64,000 nt of DNA, taken from CAINVV01 sp963663005 (GTDB lineage: Bacteria; Bacteroidota; Bacteroidia; Bacteroidales; Prolixibacteraceae). The stretch covers positions 62,001 through 126,000 of the forward strand of contig CAXXHH010000017.1 of NCBI GenBank assembly GCA_963663005.2, read 5' to 3'. Under the pieces are notes generated by a model. That model ran no database searches. It worked only from the letters and a program-made list of their open reading frames with translations, and was not told the DNA's origin. Positions 54,345-61,434 of this stretch are shown here, piece after piece; the first letter of the stretch is position 1; each line of letters starts with the position of its first letter. The position numbers were made by a program, and so were the translations under genes.

Positions 54345-54395
54345 CTAAAAAGCGGGAGTCAATTGACTCCCGCTTTTTAGTTAGAAAAGATTGTT
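54330..54395. terminator. Perfect 66-bp palindrome at convergent gene ends
   Basis: Every base from 54330 to 54362 pairs with its mirror from 54395 to 54363 (31-bp arms around AATT). It holds the last four codons plus stop of the oxidoreductase gene and the end of the MFS gene, in different frames. The core GC-rich stem with flanking T/A-tracts would form a strong bidirectional terminator. Confidence 0.85.
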
Positions 54396-55618
54396 CGATT
54401 TGCAATCAAAGGCTTTGCCCAAAAGGATAAAAAGAGCAGGTAAGAAAGGGTGACAAAGTTGAAAGTCATACCTGTTCTTAACCCGAAATGATCGGCAATA
54501 AAGCCTATTATCAGTGGTGTAACGGCACCACCCATAATTCCCGAGCAAAGAATACCGGAGAAGGAACCGTGGTGTTCAGAGATAGAGTTCATACCCAACG
54601 AGAAAACGATTGACCACATCACTGAGGCACAAAATCCCATGGCAATGAATGCATAAAATGACGTTTTAGGATCAGAGGATGATAGTGCTGTAGCGAGGCA
54701 CGTCATCGACCCAAGGACAAATACCCGCAGAACAAGCTTACTATCAAACAGTTTCAATAATCCAAGCCCAAGAACACATCCAATGGTCATTAGTCCCCAG
54801 TACCACTGAACTGCTTGTGCTCCTTCGACTTCCGGACGAAGTCCGTGATATGTTTTCAAAAATTCTGAGATCCAGTTAGCGACACCCTGTTCCGTTCCTA
54901 CGTAGGCGAAAATGCCAAAAAAGAACATGATCACAGTTCTGTTCTTCAGCAGATGCACGATGCTGGCCCAATCGCCCGTTTTCTCATCCTCCTTCAATTC
55001 TACCTTCGGAAATTTGGAGAAAGCGATCACAAAAATCATTACAAAAGCAATAATTGCAAATACCCAATATATTGAAACCCAAGTAAGATTTGCAGGAACC
55101 AGAGTACCTAAAAATTTTACCATGCCGCCCGGTGAGCCTTGAGGACCAAGTTCAGTAACCAGGTAAGTATATAGCATCGGACTTAAAAACGAGGCACCGC
55201 CAAAGAAAAGTTGTGCCATAACGGAATTGAATGCAAAGTGCTCTTCACCGCCCGAAACCCGCAGTAAAGGATTGATAGCCACTTGTAAGATAGCCATTCC
55301 TGCACCTATAAAAAACAGAGAACCAAGCATAACACCAAACTTCGGCACCAGACCAAAGATTAATGCGCCTGCAAAAGCAGAAATAAAAGCGATCATCATC
55401 ACTCTTTTCTCCTTAAAAAGCTCTGTCATAAGACCTGCAGGAATAGACATCACGCCATAGGCAATAAAGAAAAAGAGTGGCAGAAAGGCTGCCATGGTAT
55501 TGCTGGCATGAAAATCATCCTTTGCAGTCGGCAAAATTGCACCCAAAATATTCGTCAGAAAGGAAATGACAAAGAATACGATGAATACCAGAAAAACAAT
55601 GTAATAATTACGCTTCAT
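54377..55618 (-). CDS. MFS sugar transporter (FHS/FucP-like)
   Basis: This 413-residue protein has 12 hydrophobic segments and the FHS/GlcP-type N-terminus (FFVISFLTNILGAILPTAKD, LPLFFFIAYGVMSIPAGLM). It is probably a proton or sodium symporter for a sugar or amino sugar in the inner membrane. The ROK kinase gene precedes it with a 2-bp gap, so the two make an import-and-phosphorylate unit. Its last codons lie in the shared palindrome. Confidence 0.85.
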   Translation of the reverse strand: MKRNYYIVFLVFIVFFVISFLTNILGAILPTAKDDFHASNTMAAFLPLFFFIAYGVMSIPAGLMTELFKEKRVMMIAFISAFAGALIFGLVPKFGVMLGSLFFIGAGMAILQVAINPLLRVSGGEEHFAFNSVMAQLFFGGASFLSPMLYTYLVTELGPQGSPGGMVKFLGTLVPANLTWVSIYWVFAIIAFVMIFVIAFSKFPKVELKEDEKTGDWASIVHLLKNRTVIMFFFGIFAYVGTEQGVANWISEFLKTYHGLRPEVEGAQAVQWYWGLMTIGCVLGLGLLKLFDSKLVLRVFVLGSMTCLATALSSSDPKTSFYAFIAMGFCASVMWSIVFSLGMNSISEHHGSFSGILCSGIMGGAVTPLIIGFIADHFGLRTGMTFNFVTLSYLLFLSFWAKPLIANRTIFSN

Positions 55619-55620
55619 AC

Positions 55621-56487
55621 TTACGAATTAATGGATCGTTGCTTAATGACCGGCAAAGCTGCCGCTCCGTATATAGCAGAGTTCTCCAGCACAGAATAAT
55701 CGATTCTCATGTTAGCCAGCACATTGCTGAATGGAAAATCCTGTAAGGAATGAAACATTGCATCTTTAAAGAAATCAAATGATTGCGATACCGATCCACC
55801 CAGAATAATAATCTCAGGATCGTATGCATACAGAATTGATTTAAGTACCTGACCCAGGTGAAACCCAAATTCTTCAAAGATCTGCAATGATTGTAAATCT
55901 CCTTTTTTTGCCTTATTGTAAATATCTATTGCCGACACCATTTTTTCGTCAGAGAAAAACTGTCCGCTGCAATAATATTCAACATTATGTGCCAGATACG
56001 GAATATTTCCAAATTCACCGGCGCCGCAATTTGATCCTTCATACAACTTCTCATTGAAAATTAGTCCACAACCTAAGCCCGTTCCAATCGTAACTCCAAC
56101 AATATTTTTGTACAATTTTGCTTTGCCAAAATACTTCTCACCCACGACAAAGCAATTGGCGTCATTGTTCACATAAACCGGAACTTTGTAGCGCTTTTCC
56201 AGCCATGTTTTAAGTGGAACCACTTTCCAGGAAGGGATATTTACGACATCATAGACAATTCCCATTTCCACATCCACAACCGAGGGGACACCAACACCAA
56301 TTGAAACTGTAGATTGATCAAAGCATTCGTCAATAAGAGTATAAATCTGATTCATAACCTCTTCCACGCTACCCTTTGAGTGAGTTAGGACTTTTGAAAG
56401 ATGTACAACTTTATCGTCGATAATTTTTCCGGCACGAATATTCGTCCCGCCGATATCGACGCCAATTAAATTTTTAGCATTTTCCAT
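55621..56487 (-). CDS. ROK family sugar kinase
   Basis: The 288-residue protein has the ASKHA phosphate motifs: GVDIGGTNIRAG at the N-terminus, YVNNDANCFVVGE with the catalytic Asp, and GVTIGTGLGCGLI. The CxCGxxGC zinc cluster of classic ROK proteins is missing; the corresponding region reads GEFGNIPYLAHNVEYYCSGQ with one cysteine. With no DNA-binding domain it is a kinase, not a NagC-type repressor. Context (MFS transporter, GH109-like protein) suggests a hexose or N-acetylhexosamine substrate. Confidence 0.87.
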   Translation of the reverse strand: MENAKNLIGVDIGGTNIRAGKIIDDKVVHLSKVLTHSKGSVEEVMNQIYTLIDECFDQSTVSIGVGVPSVVDVEMGIVYDVVNIPSWKVVPLKTWLEKRYKVPVYVNNDANCFVVGEKYFGKAKLYKNIVGVTIGTGLGCGLIFNEKLYEGSNCGAGEFGNIPYLAHNVEYYCSGQFFSDEKMVSAIDIYNKAKKGDLQSLQIFEEFGFHLGQVLKSILYAYDPEIIILGGSVSQSFDFFKDAMFHSLQDFPFSNVLANMRIDYSVLENSAIYGAAALPVIKQRSINS

Positions 56488-56617
56488 TTGTAAATTGTAG
56501 TAGTTATTAAAAGCGATTCGGATTTGAAGCCATAAAAGTAAGAAAAATAGAACAAGTTAAAGACACCGATTGACCTAATTGTTATATTTACCATTGAACC
56601 TTTGAACAAAATTGAGA

Positions 56618-57280
56618 ATGGAAGTTAAAATTGAGGAAAGTTGGAAAAGACGTCTGTCTGAAGAGTTTGATCAGCCCTATTTTGGTGATCTAACGAATTT
56701 TGTAAGACAAGAATATACTTCCAGACAAATATTTCCTCCCGGGAAATTTATCTTTCATGCCTTTGAACAGTCGCCATTTGATCAGACGAAAGTGATCATT
56801 CTGGGTCAGGATCCATACCACGGTCCCGGTCAGGCGCATGGCTTGTGCTTTTCTGTCCCCGAAGGCGTTGAACAGCCTCCTTCTCTACAGAATATTTTCA
56901 AGGAAATAAGTCAGGATCTGGGAATCCCCTCCCCTGTCAGTGGTAATCTTGACCGCTGGGCATCACAGGGAGTGCTTCTTTTGAATTCCACGCTAACAGT
57001 GCAGGCAAACCGCGCAGGATCGCATCAAAATCATGGATGGGAACGGTTTACAGATCAGGTTATCAGGATTCTTGCTGAAGAAAAGGAGCATTTGGTATTC
57101 CTGCTCTGGGGCTCATTTGCTCAAAAGAAGGGTGAATTTATTGACCGGAGCAGGCATCTGGTTCTTACCTCTCCACACCCATCACCCTTATCCTCCTACC
57201 GGGGATTTTTCGGAAATAAGCATTTCTCGAAGACAAACGAATATTTGATTCTGCACGGAAAATCACCAATAAATTGGTGA
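56618..57280 (+). CDS. ung: Uracil-DNA glycosylase
   Basis: This 220-residue family 1 UDG has the catalytic water-activating GQDPYHGPGQAHGLCFSV (Asp), LLLNSTLTVQ and the DNA-intercalating HPSPLSSYRGF loop with the catalytic histidine. It removes uracil from DNA in base excision repair. The ATG at 56618 is preferred over the in-frame TTG at 56612. The TGA stop is embedded in a hairpin (57262-57281). Confidence 0.96.
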   Translation: MEVKIEESWKRRLSEEFDQPYFGDLTNFVRQEYTSRQIFPPGKFIFHAFEQSPFDQTKVIILGQDPYHGPGQAHGLCFSVPEGVEQPPSLQNIFKEISQDLGIPSPVSGNLDRWASQGVLLLNSTLTVQANRAGSHQNHGWERFTDQVIRILAEEKEHLVFLLWGSFAQKKGEFIDRSRHLVLTSPHPSPLSSYRGFFGNKHFSKTNEYLILHGKSPINW

Positions 57281-57281
57281 T
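57262..57281 (+). terminator. Hairpin over the ung stop codon
   Basis: ATCACCAAT and ATTGGTGAT pair around AA, with the TGA stop of ung inside the 3' arm. No T-tract follows; a second weak hairpin GAATGG/CCATTC lies at 57299-57323. Confidence 0.35.
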
Positions 57282-57333
57282 ACTGAAAGGTTTTATGCGA
57301 ATGGACTATGCCAACTACCATTCCAAACTAAAA

Positions 57334-58052
57334 TTAGTACGCAAATTTTTCCGCTTGAGCTAATTGTTCCGGTTTCCCGAGATCCATCCATAATTCCGAG
57401 CAATCATGATAACCAAATATTTTCTCGGTTTGCGCTAAGCGAAGATATAATTGAATTATTGAGAATTTTCCAGACTCGGTGATTAGCGGGAATATTTCCG
57501 GCTGTATGATCTGGATCCCGCTGAAGGCAAAATTTGTCAGAATCTGTTCGTTTCTGCTTAGTATTTCTTCCCCCCGATTTTATATTGCGCCAACCGGAAA
57601 GTTGCATTTCCTGGTTGAAAACCAATAAGCGATCAGTATCCCTTTTTCTCACTGACAAAGTGGCAATTCCACCTTTTTGAGAATGAAAAGTTGAAAGAGC
57701 TGCAAGGTCTACCGAGCTTAGCACGTCTACATTATAAAGCAGGAACGGCTCTCTTTCACCCAAGATCTGACGGGCTTTGAGGATTGCTCCGCCAGTATCG
57801 AGTAATTGCTCACGTTCATCGGAAATTGATATTGGCAGATTGAAATTCTTATTTTTCGTCCAGAAAATCAATTATTTTTTCTCCAAAGTGATGAATATTG
57901 ATTACAATTTCTGAAACTTCCAATTCGCAAACCTTCCTGATAGCTCTTTCAAGAAGAGTCACACCCTTTAATTCAACTAAAGCTTTGGGTCTGTCGGACG
58001 TATAGGGGAACAACCTGGTACCTAAACCAGCAGCCAAAATAAATGCCTTCAT
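57334..58052 (-). pseudogene. MurU-like nucleotidyltransferase with two frameshifts
   Basis: Read with two corrections this encodes about 238 residues: LAAGLGTRLFPYTSDRPKAL at the N-terminus, TGGAILKAR, YNVDVLSSVD, then FAFSGIQIIQPEIFPLI and a C-terminal WMDLGKPEQLAQA. The first break lies at an A5 tract near 57855 (frame restored with four A), the second at a G6 tract near 57576 (restored with five G). Both are extra bases in homopolymers, so sequencing error or true decay are both possible. MurU/RmlA-like enzymes make NDP-sugars. It lies with a kinase/RapZ-like gene, matching AmgK-MurU recycling. Confidence 0.8.
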
Positions 58053-58065
58053 GAAAATCGCTTCG

Positions 58066-58194
58066 TTAATTATCCAACTTAACAGGTTTACAGACTTTCT
58101 CCTCCTTTTTAGCCTCACGTCCACATTTCTTGCACATGAACTTAGGGCTCTCAGGTCGTTTATAATCCTTTTCCTCGCATTTCTTTTTACCCAT
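58066..58194 (-). CDS. Small Cys-containing zinc-ribbon-like protein
   Basis: A 42-residue ORF starts MGKKKCEEKDYKRPESPK and carries CKKC (Cys21 and Cys24) with Cys6 and Cys35, and it is very rich in lysine. Its stop lies 13 bp before the start of the MurU-like gene. The four cysteines are consistent with one zinc ion. It is a small protein below usual gene-calling thresholds. Function unknown. Confidence 0.6.
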   Translation of the reverse strand: MGKKKCEEKDYKRPESPKFMCKKCGREAKKEEKVCKPVKLDN

Positions 58195-58286
58195 ATTTCA
58201 GAATCTGTATAGATTAATTCTTTATACGGGAAAAGATGGATTCGTGTTTTGAATGGTAAAAATCAAGATCGTTAAAAATTCACAGA

Positions 58287-59711
58287 CTATTCTTGTTCCC
58301 TGTGATAGAGAACAACCCTTACAGGAAAATTTCCTTTGAGATGTGCGGCCATCCTTTCAGCAGAATAGACCGAGCGATGCTGCCCTCCGGTGCATCCGAA
58401 CTGAACAGAAAGATGTGAAAATTTCCTGTCGAGGTATCTTGTGACGCTTTGATCCACGAGTTTAAAAGTCGCATCAATAAAATCTTCAACTTCTGAATAG
58501 GCTTCCAAATAGTCTATTACCGCTTTGTCTTTGCCCGTAAGATTTTGATATTCAATTAATCGACCCGGGTTAGGAAGAGCTCTACAGTCAAAAACGAAAC
58601 CACCCCCATTGCCCGATGGATCCGAAGGTATTCCCTTTTTATAGGAAAAGCTGGTAATCGAAACTGTTAATTCAGTCTCCTTAGGGGTAATATTCTTAAG
58701 TACAGCGGATTCCGATAATGAGTTTAATACTGAGTTTAATTCCGGTAGCCTTACGGGAAGATCAATCTTATTCAACACCACATTCAAATTCTGTAACGCA
58801 AAAGGAATACTCTTGAGAAAATGAGTTTTTTTCTCATAGAAGCCCCGGAAACCGTAGGCTCCCATTGCCTGCATGATCCGGATTAGGACGAAACCATAGA
58901 AATACTGCTTAAATTCAGCCCTATTTACAGGTTGAATTTTCGCCAGACTATCCAGGTATTCATCAATCAATTCCTCCCGAACTGCTTGCGGAATATCGGC
59001 TTTAGCGTCAAATAGCAAGGAGGCAAGATCATATTGAAGAGGTCCGCGTCTGCCACCCTGATAGTCTATAAACCAGGGTTCCCCATTTTTGAGAAGAATA
59101 TTGCGGCTTTGGAAATCCCGCATCATAAAGAAACTACTTTCAGCACCTAAAAGATAATCGCAGAAAGTGGTATAATCATCTTCAAGTGCCTGCTCATCAA
59201 AGGCTACTTTGGCCAACTTAAGAAAATAGTATTTGAAATAATTAAGATCCCACATCATCGACTGGCGGTCGAATGCTTTGCGTGGATAACAAAAATTGAA
59301 ATCAATATCCTTTCCGGCCAAAATCTGAATTGCCGGTAAAACTTTGACGACCTTGCGGTAGGTATCGGTAATCTCGCCTGAAAATCCGCTTCGAGCGCGA
59401 ACCTCGGACAGAAAAGAGAAAAGGGTAATATCTCCAAGATCCTCCTGAAGATATGTATGATTTTGAGGATCATATTCATAAATCTCAGGAACCTTGATTT
59501 CTCTTGAACGAAGGTGGCGGGAAAAATTTACAAATGCCTCATTTTCTTTATCGTCTTCATTCCAGGTGCCAATAACATTAAAATTGGCACTTTTCAGTCT
59601 GATGTATTCGCGGTACGAGCCTGAAGGAGGCAGCATCTCCATGGAAATAACCTCTTCAGAGAATCTTTTCTGAAACAGGAATATAAGATTTTGTTCGGTT
59701 TGCTTTTTCAA
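58287..59711 (-). CDS. Aminoglycoside phosphotransferase-like (AmgK-like) kinase fused to a RapZ C-terminal domain
   Basis: The 474-residue protein starts with a TTG at 59711. Residues 1-340 are a kinase of the APH/choline-kinase fold: LPPSGSYREYIRLKS (nucleotide loop), MMRDFQSRNILL with catalytic Asp199 and Asn204, and WFIDYQGGRRGPLQYDLASL with Asp216. Residues about 360-474 are a RapZ C-terminal domain, with CTGGQHRSVYSAERMA at 440-455. AmgK is an anomeric kinase for MurNAc/GlcNAc, and the MurU-like gene downstream fits. In E. coli the RapZ domain senses GlcN6P. The fusion is the noteworthy point. Confidence 0.85.
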   Translation of the reverse strand: MKKQTEQNLIFLFQKRFSEEVISMEMLPPSGSYREYIRLKSANFNVIGTWNEDDKENEAFVNFSRHLRSREIKVPEIYEYDPQNHTYLQEDLGDITLFSFLSEVRARSGFSGEITDTYRKVVKVLPAIQILAGKDIDFNFCYPRKAFDRQSMMWDLNYFKYYFLKLAKVAFDEQALEDDYTTFCDYLLGAESSFFMMRDFQSRNILLKNGEPWFIDYQGGRRGPLQYDLASLLFDAKADIPQAVREELIDEYLDSLAKIQPVNRAEFKQYFYGFVLIRIMQAMGAYGFRGFYEKKTHFLKSIPFALQNLNVVLNKIDLPVRLPELNSVLNSLSESAVLKNITPKETELTVSITSFSYKKGIPSDPSGNGGGFVFDCRALPNPGRLIEYQNLTGKDKAVIDYLEAYSEVEDFIDATFKLVDQSVTRYLDRKFSHLSVQFGCTGGQHRSVYSAERMAAHLKGNFPVRVVLYHREQE

Positions 59712-59738
59712 TTTTTGTAGGTTTTAAAACAAAAATAC

Positions 59739-59774
59739 CAAAAAAAAGCCGTCCCAATGGATGAGACAGCTTTA
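59739..59774 (-). terminator. Terminator of the rpsF-rpsR-rplI operon
   Basis: On the minus strand AAAGCTGTC and GACGGCTTT pair (one A-C mismatch) and are followed by a run of T residues. It lies between rplI and the kinase gene. Confidence 0.75.
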
Positions 59775-59822
59775 ATCTTTTCGAAAATAATTCCGGAAAC
59801 TGTATGAATTTGAATAGAATTT

Positions 59823-60269
59823 TTATTCGGCAACGACTTCGAATTCCAATTCGACAACCACTTCGCGGTGAAATTTCACCTTCGCAGTATGTTTTCCAAT
59901 TTCCTTAATAGAATCTTCTTTGATGGTGATTTGTTTACGATCAACCTCAAATCCTTTTTCCTTCAGAGCTTCAGCTACTTGAATATTATTTACCGAGCCA
60001 AAAATCTTTCCGGTAGAACTGGTTTTGGCACCAATCACAATCGAAATTGATTTTAATATCTCAGCTTGTTTCAATGCTTCCTCTTTCAACTTAGCCTCTT
60101 TGTGAGCACGTTGTTTCAAGTTCTCTGATAAAACCTTTTTTGATGATGCAGTGGCCAGAATAGCCAGTTTCTGAGGGATCAGGTAATTACGACCATATCC
60201 ATTCTTGACAACTAGCACATCGTCTTTGCTACCCAGATTTGCAACATCTTGAAGCAGAATAATTTCCAT
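59823..60269 (-). CDS. rplI: 50S ribosomal protein L9
   Basis: This 148-residue protein has the L9 N-terminal domain (MEIILLQDVANLGSKDDVLV, NGYGRNYLIPQKLAI) and the connecting helix, followed by a C-terminal domain with GKIFGSVNNIQVAEAL. It is the last gene of rpsF-rpsR-rplI, 18 bp after rpsR. Confidence 0.97.
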   Translation of the reverse strand: MEIILLQDVANLGSKDDVLVVKNGYGRNYLIPQKLAILATASSKKVLSENLKQRAHKEAKLKEEALKQAEILKSISIVIGAKTSSTGKIFGSVNNIQVAEALKEKGFEVDRKQITIKEDSIKEIGKHTAKVKFHREVVVELEFEVVAE

Positions 60270-60287
60270 TTTCGTTCCTCCTTCTAA

Positions 60288-60557
60288 TTATTTTAACAAA
60301 TCTGTTACATAAGGCAACAATGCGATCATACGTGAACGCTTGATAGCCTGTGATACTTTACGCTGGTATTTCAAAGAAGTACCGGTAATTCGGCGAGGTA
60401 ATATTTTACCTTGCTCATTGAGAAATTTTTTCAAGAACTCAGGATCTTTATAATCCACATACTTGATACCGTTCTTTTTGAAACGACAATATTTCTTCTT
60501 TTTTACTTCAACCGAAGGTGGAGTAAGATACCTGATTTCACTGGAATTTGTACTCAT
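60288..60557 (-). CDS. rpsR: 30S ribosomal protein S18
   Basis: This 89-residue S18 has YCRFKKNGIKYVDYKDPEFL and the conserved RITGTSLKYQRKVSQAIKRSR. It binds with S6 to the 16S platform. Sandwiched between rpsF and rplI with 2-bp and 18-bp gaps. Confidence 0.97.
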   Translation of the reverse strand: MSTNSSEIRYLTPPSVEVKKKKYCRFKKNGIKYVDYKDPEFLKKFLNEQGKILPRRITGTSLKYQRKVSQAIKRSRMIALLPYVTDLLK

Positions 60558-60559
60558 GA

Positions 60560-60913
60560 CTAATTTTCTGATTGAGTTTTTGCGTTAACTTTCTTTCTTC
60601 TCTTTTCGCTGTACTCAGCAGCATATTTCTCCAATTTCACGGTAATGAAACGGATAATACGTTCGTCACGTCGGAACTCTGTTTCGAGTTTTCCAATGAA
60701 AGTAGGATCAGCTTTGAATTCCAGGAGTTGATAAAACCCTGTAGATTTCTTTTGAATGGGGTAAGCCAATTTTTTTAATCCCCAATTTTCTTCATGAATC
60801 AATTCACAACCATTGGAAGTGATAAGATCCTTGAACTTTCCTACCGCTTCCTTCATCTGAGCATCAGACAAAACGGGAGTAGTAATGAAAACGGTTTCGT
60901 ACTGGTTCAACAT
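60560..60913 (-). CDS. rpsF: 30S ribosomal protein S6
   Basis: This 117-residue S6 has YETVFITTPVLSDAQMKEAV, NWGLKKLAYPIQKKSTGFYQ and ERIIRFITVKLEKYA. A charged C-terminal tail follows. It opens the S6-S18-L9 operon and has its own promoter at 60962-60992. Confidence 0.97.
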   Translation of the reverse strand: MLNQYETVFITTPVLSDAQMKEAVGKFKDLITSNGCELIHEENWGLKKLAYPIQKKSTGFYQLLEFKADPTFIGKLETEFRRDERIIRFITVKLEKYAAEYSEKRRKKVNAKTQSEN

Positions 60914-60961
60914 ACTTTTTTAAAATTTACATTCAACAATATACTCTTAATTTGAGTGGCG

Positions 60962-60992
60962 CAAAAATAGGGATCTTTTTGCTCTCTTCCAA
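60962..60992 (-). promoter_or_regulatory. Promoter of rpsF-rpsR-rplI
   Basis: On the minus strand TTGG (60989-60992) and TATTTTTG (60962-60969) are 19 bp apart. It would give a leader of about 42 nt before the rpsF ATG. Confidence 0.65.
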
Positions 60993-61093
60993 CTGATCTC
61001 AAATATTTTTTAAATGATTGAAGTGCCTGATATTTACGGCGGTTCGGGTTTCTAGTTACCAACTGAGATCATTGAGGATGTACTATAAAACAA

Positions 61094-61121
61094 AAAGAGC
61101 CGGTTTTTACACCTGCTCTTT
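61094..61121 (-). terminator. Terminator-like hairpin upstream of rpsF
   Basis: On the minus strand AAAGAGC-A-GGT and ACC-G-GCTCTTT pair with one mismatch and are followed by TTTTGTTTTAT. No annotated gene precedes it on that strand, so it may end a short transcript covering the micro-ORF at 61137-61178. Confidence 0.55.
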
Positions 61122-61136
61122 GATAGTTTAGATAGA

Positions 61137-61178
61137 TTACACACTTAGTTTTAGTAAAAGCCGACAACAATGTTTCAT
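61137..61178 (-). CDS. 13-residue micro-ORF (candidate leader peptide)
   Basis: The minus strand encodes MKHCCRLLLKLSV and ends 15 bp before the terminator-like hairpin. A near-match -7 box (TAATTTAG) lies just upstream. Coding status is uncertain; it could be a leader peptide or part of a small RNA. Confidence 0.25.
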   Translation of the reverse strand: MKHCCRLLLKLSV

Positions 61179-61378
61179 TTCAATTCCAGGACTAAATTAT
61201 ATCTTTTTATTAAAAAATGTTAAGATATATTCAACGCCATTAACAAAACGTTAAACTTTTTTTTAATCCATTTTATAATCACCTGAATCTCTGAGTGATA
61301 TAAGTTGCGTGAGAAAATATGTTTTACAGCAGTTTTCTAAATAAGATTTTGGACGGAACATATATACCCCGGAGTCAC

Positions 61379-61408
61379 TTTGATTAATCATATATTACTA
61401 TTACTTTG
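61379..61408 (+). promoter_or_regulatory. Promoter of the HyfB-like operon
   Basis: TTTG (61379-61382) and TTACTTTG (61401-61408, one mismatch) are 18 bp apart. The GTG start of the first gene at 61435 lies 26 bp after the box. Confidence 0.5.
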
Positions 61409-61434
61409 CATTTACAAACACAGAAATCGATAAA

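Larger units (their letters stand above)
60914..61434. other. 521-bp gene-poor region between rpsF and the HyfB-like gene
   Basis: It holds the rpsF promoter, a terminator-like hairpin (61094-61121), a 13-codon minus-strand micro-ORF (61137-61178), an inverted repeat TATATCTT/AAGATATA and the promoter of the HyfB-like gene. No larger gene or tRNA is visible. Confidence 0.6.

Noticed and set aside
54330..54395. Possible fold-back assembly artefact for the 66-bp palindrome
   Set aside because: Sequences beyond the palindrome differ on each side and encode two distinct proteins, so a fold-back chimera would have continued the symmetry. Raw reads would settle it.
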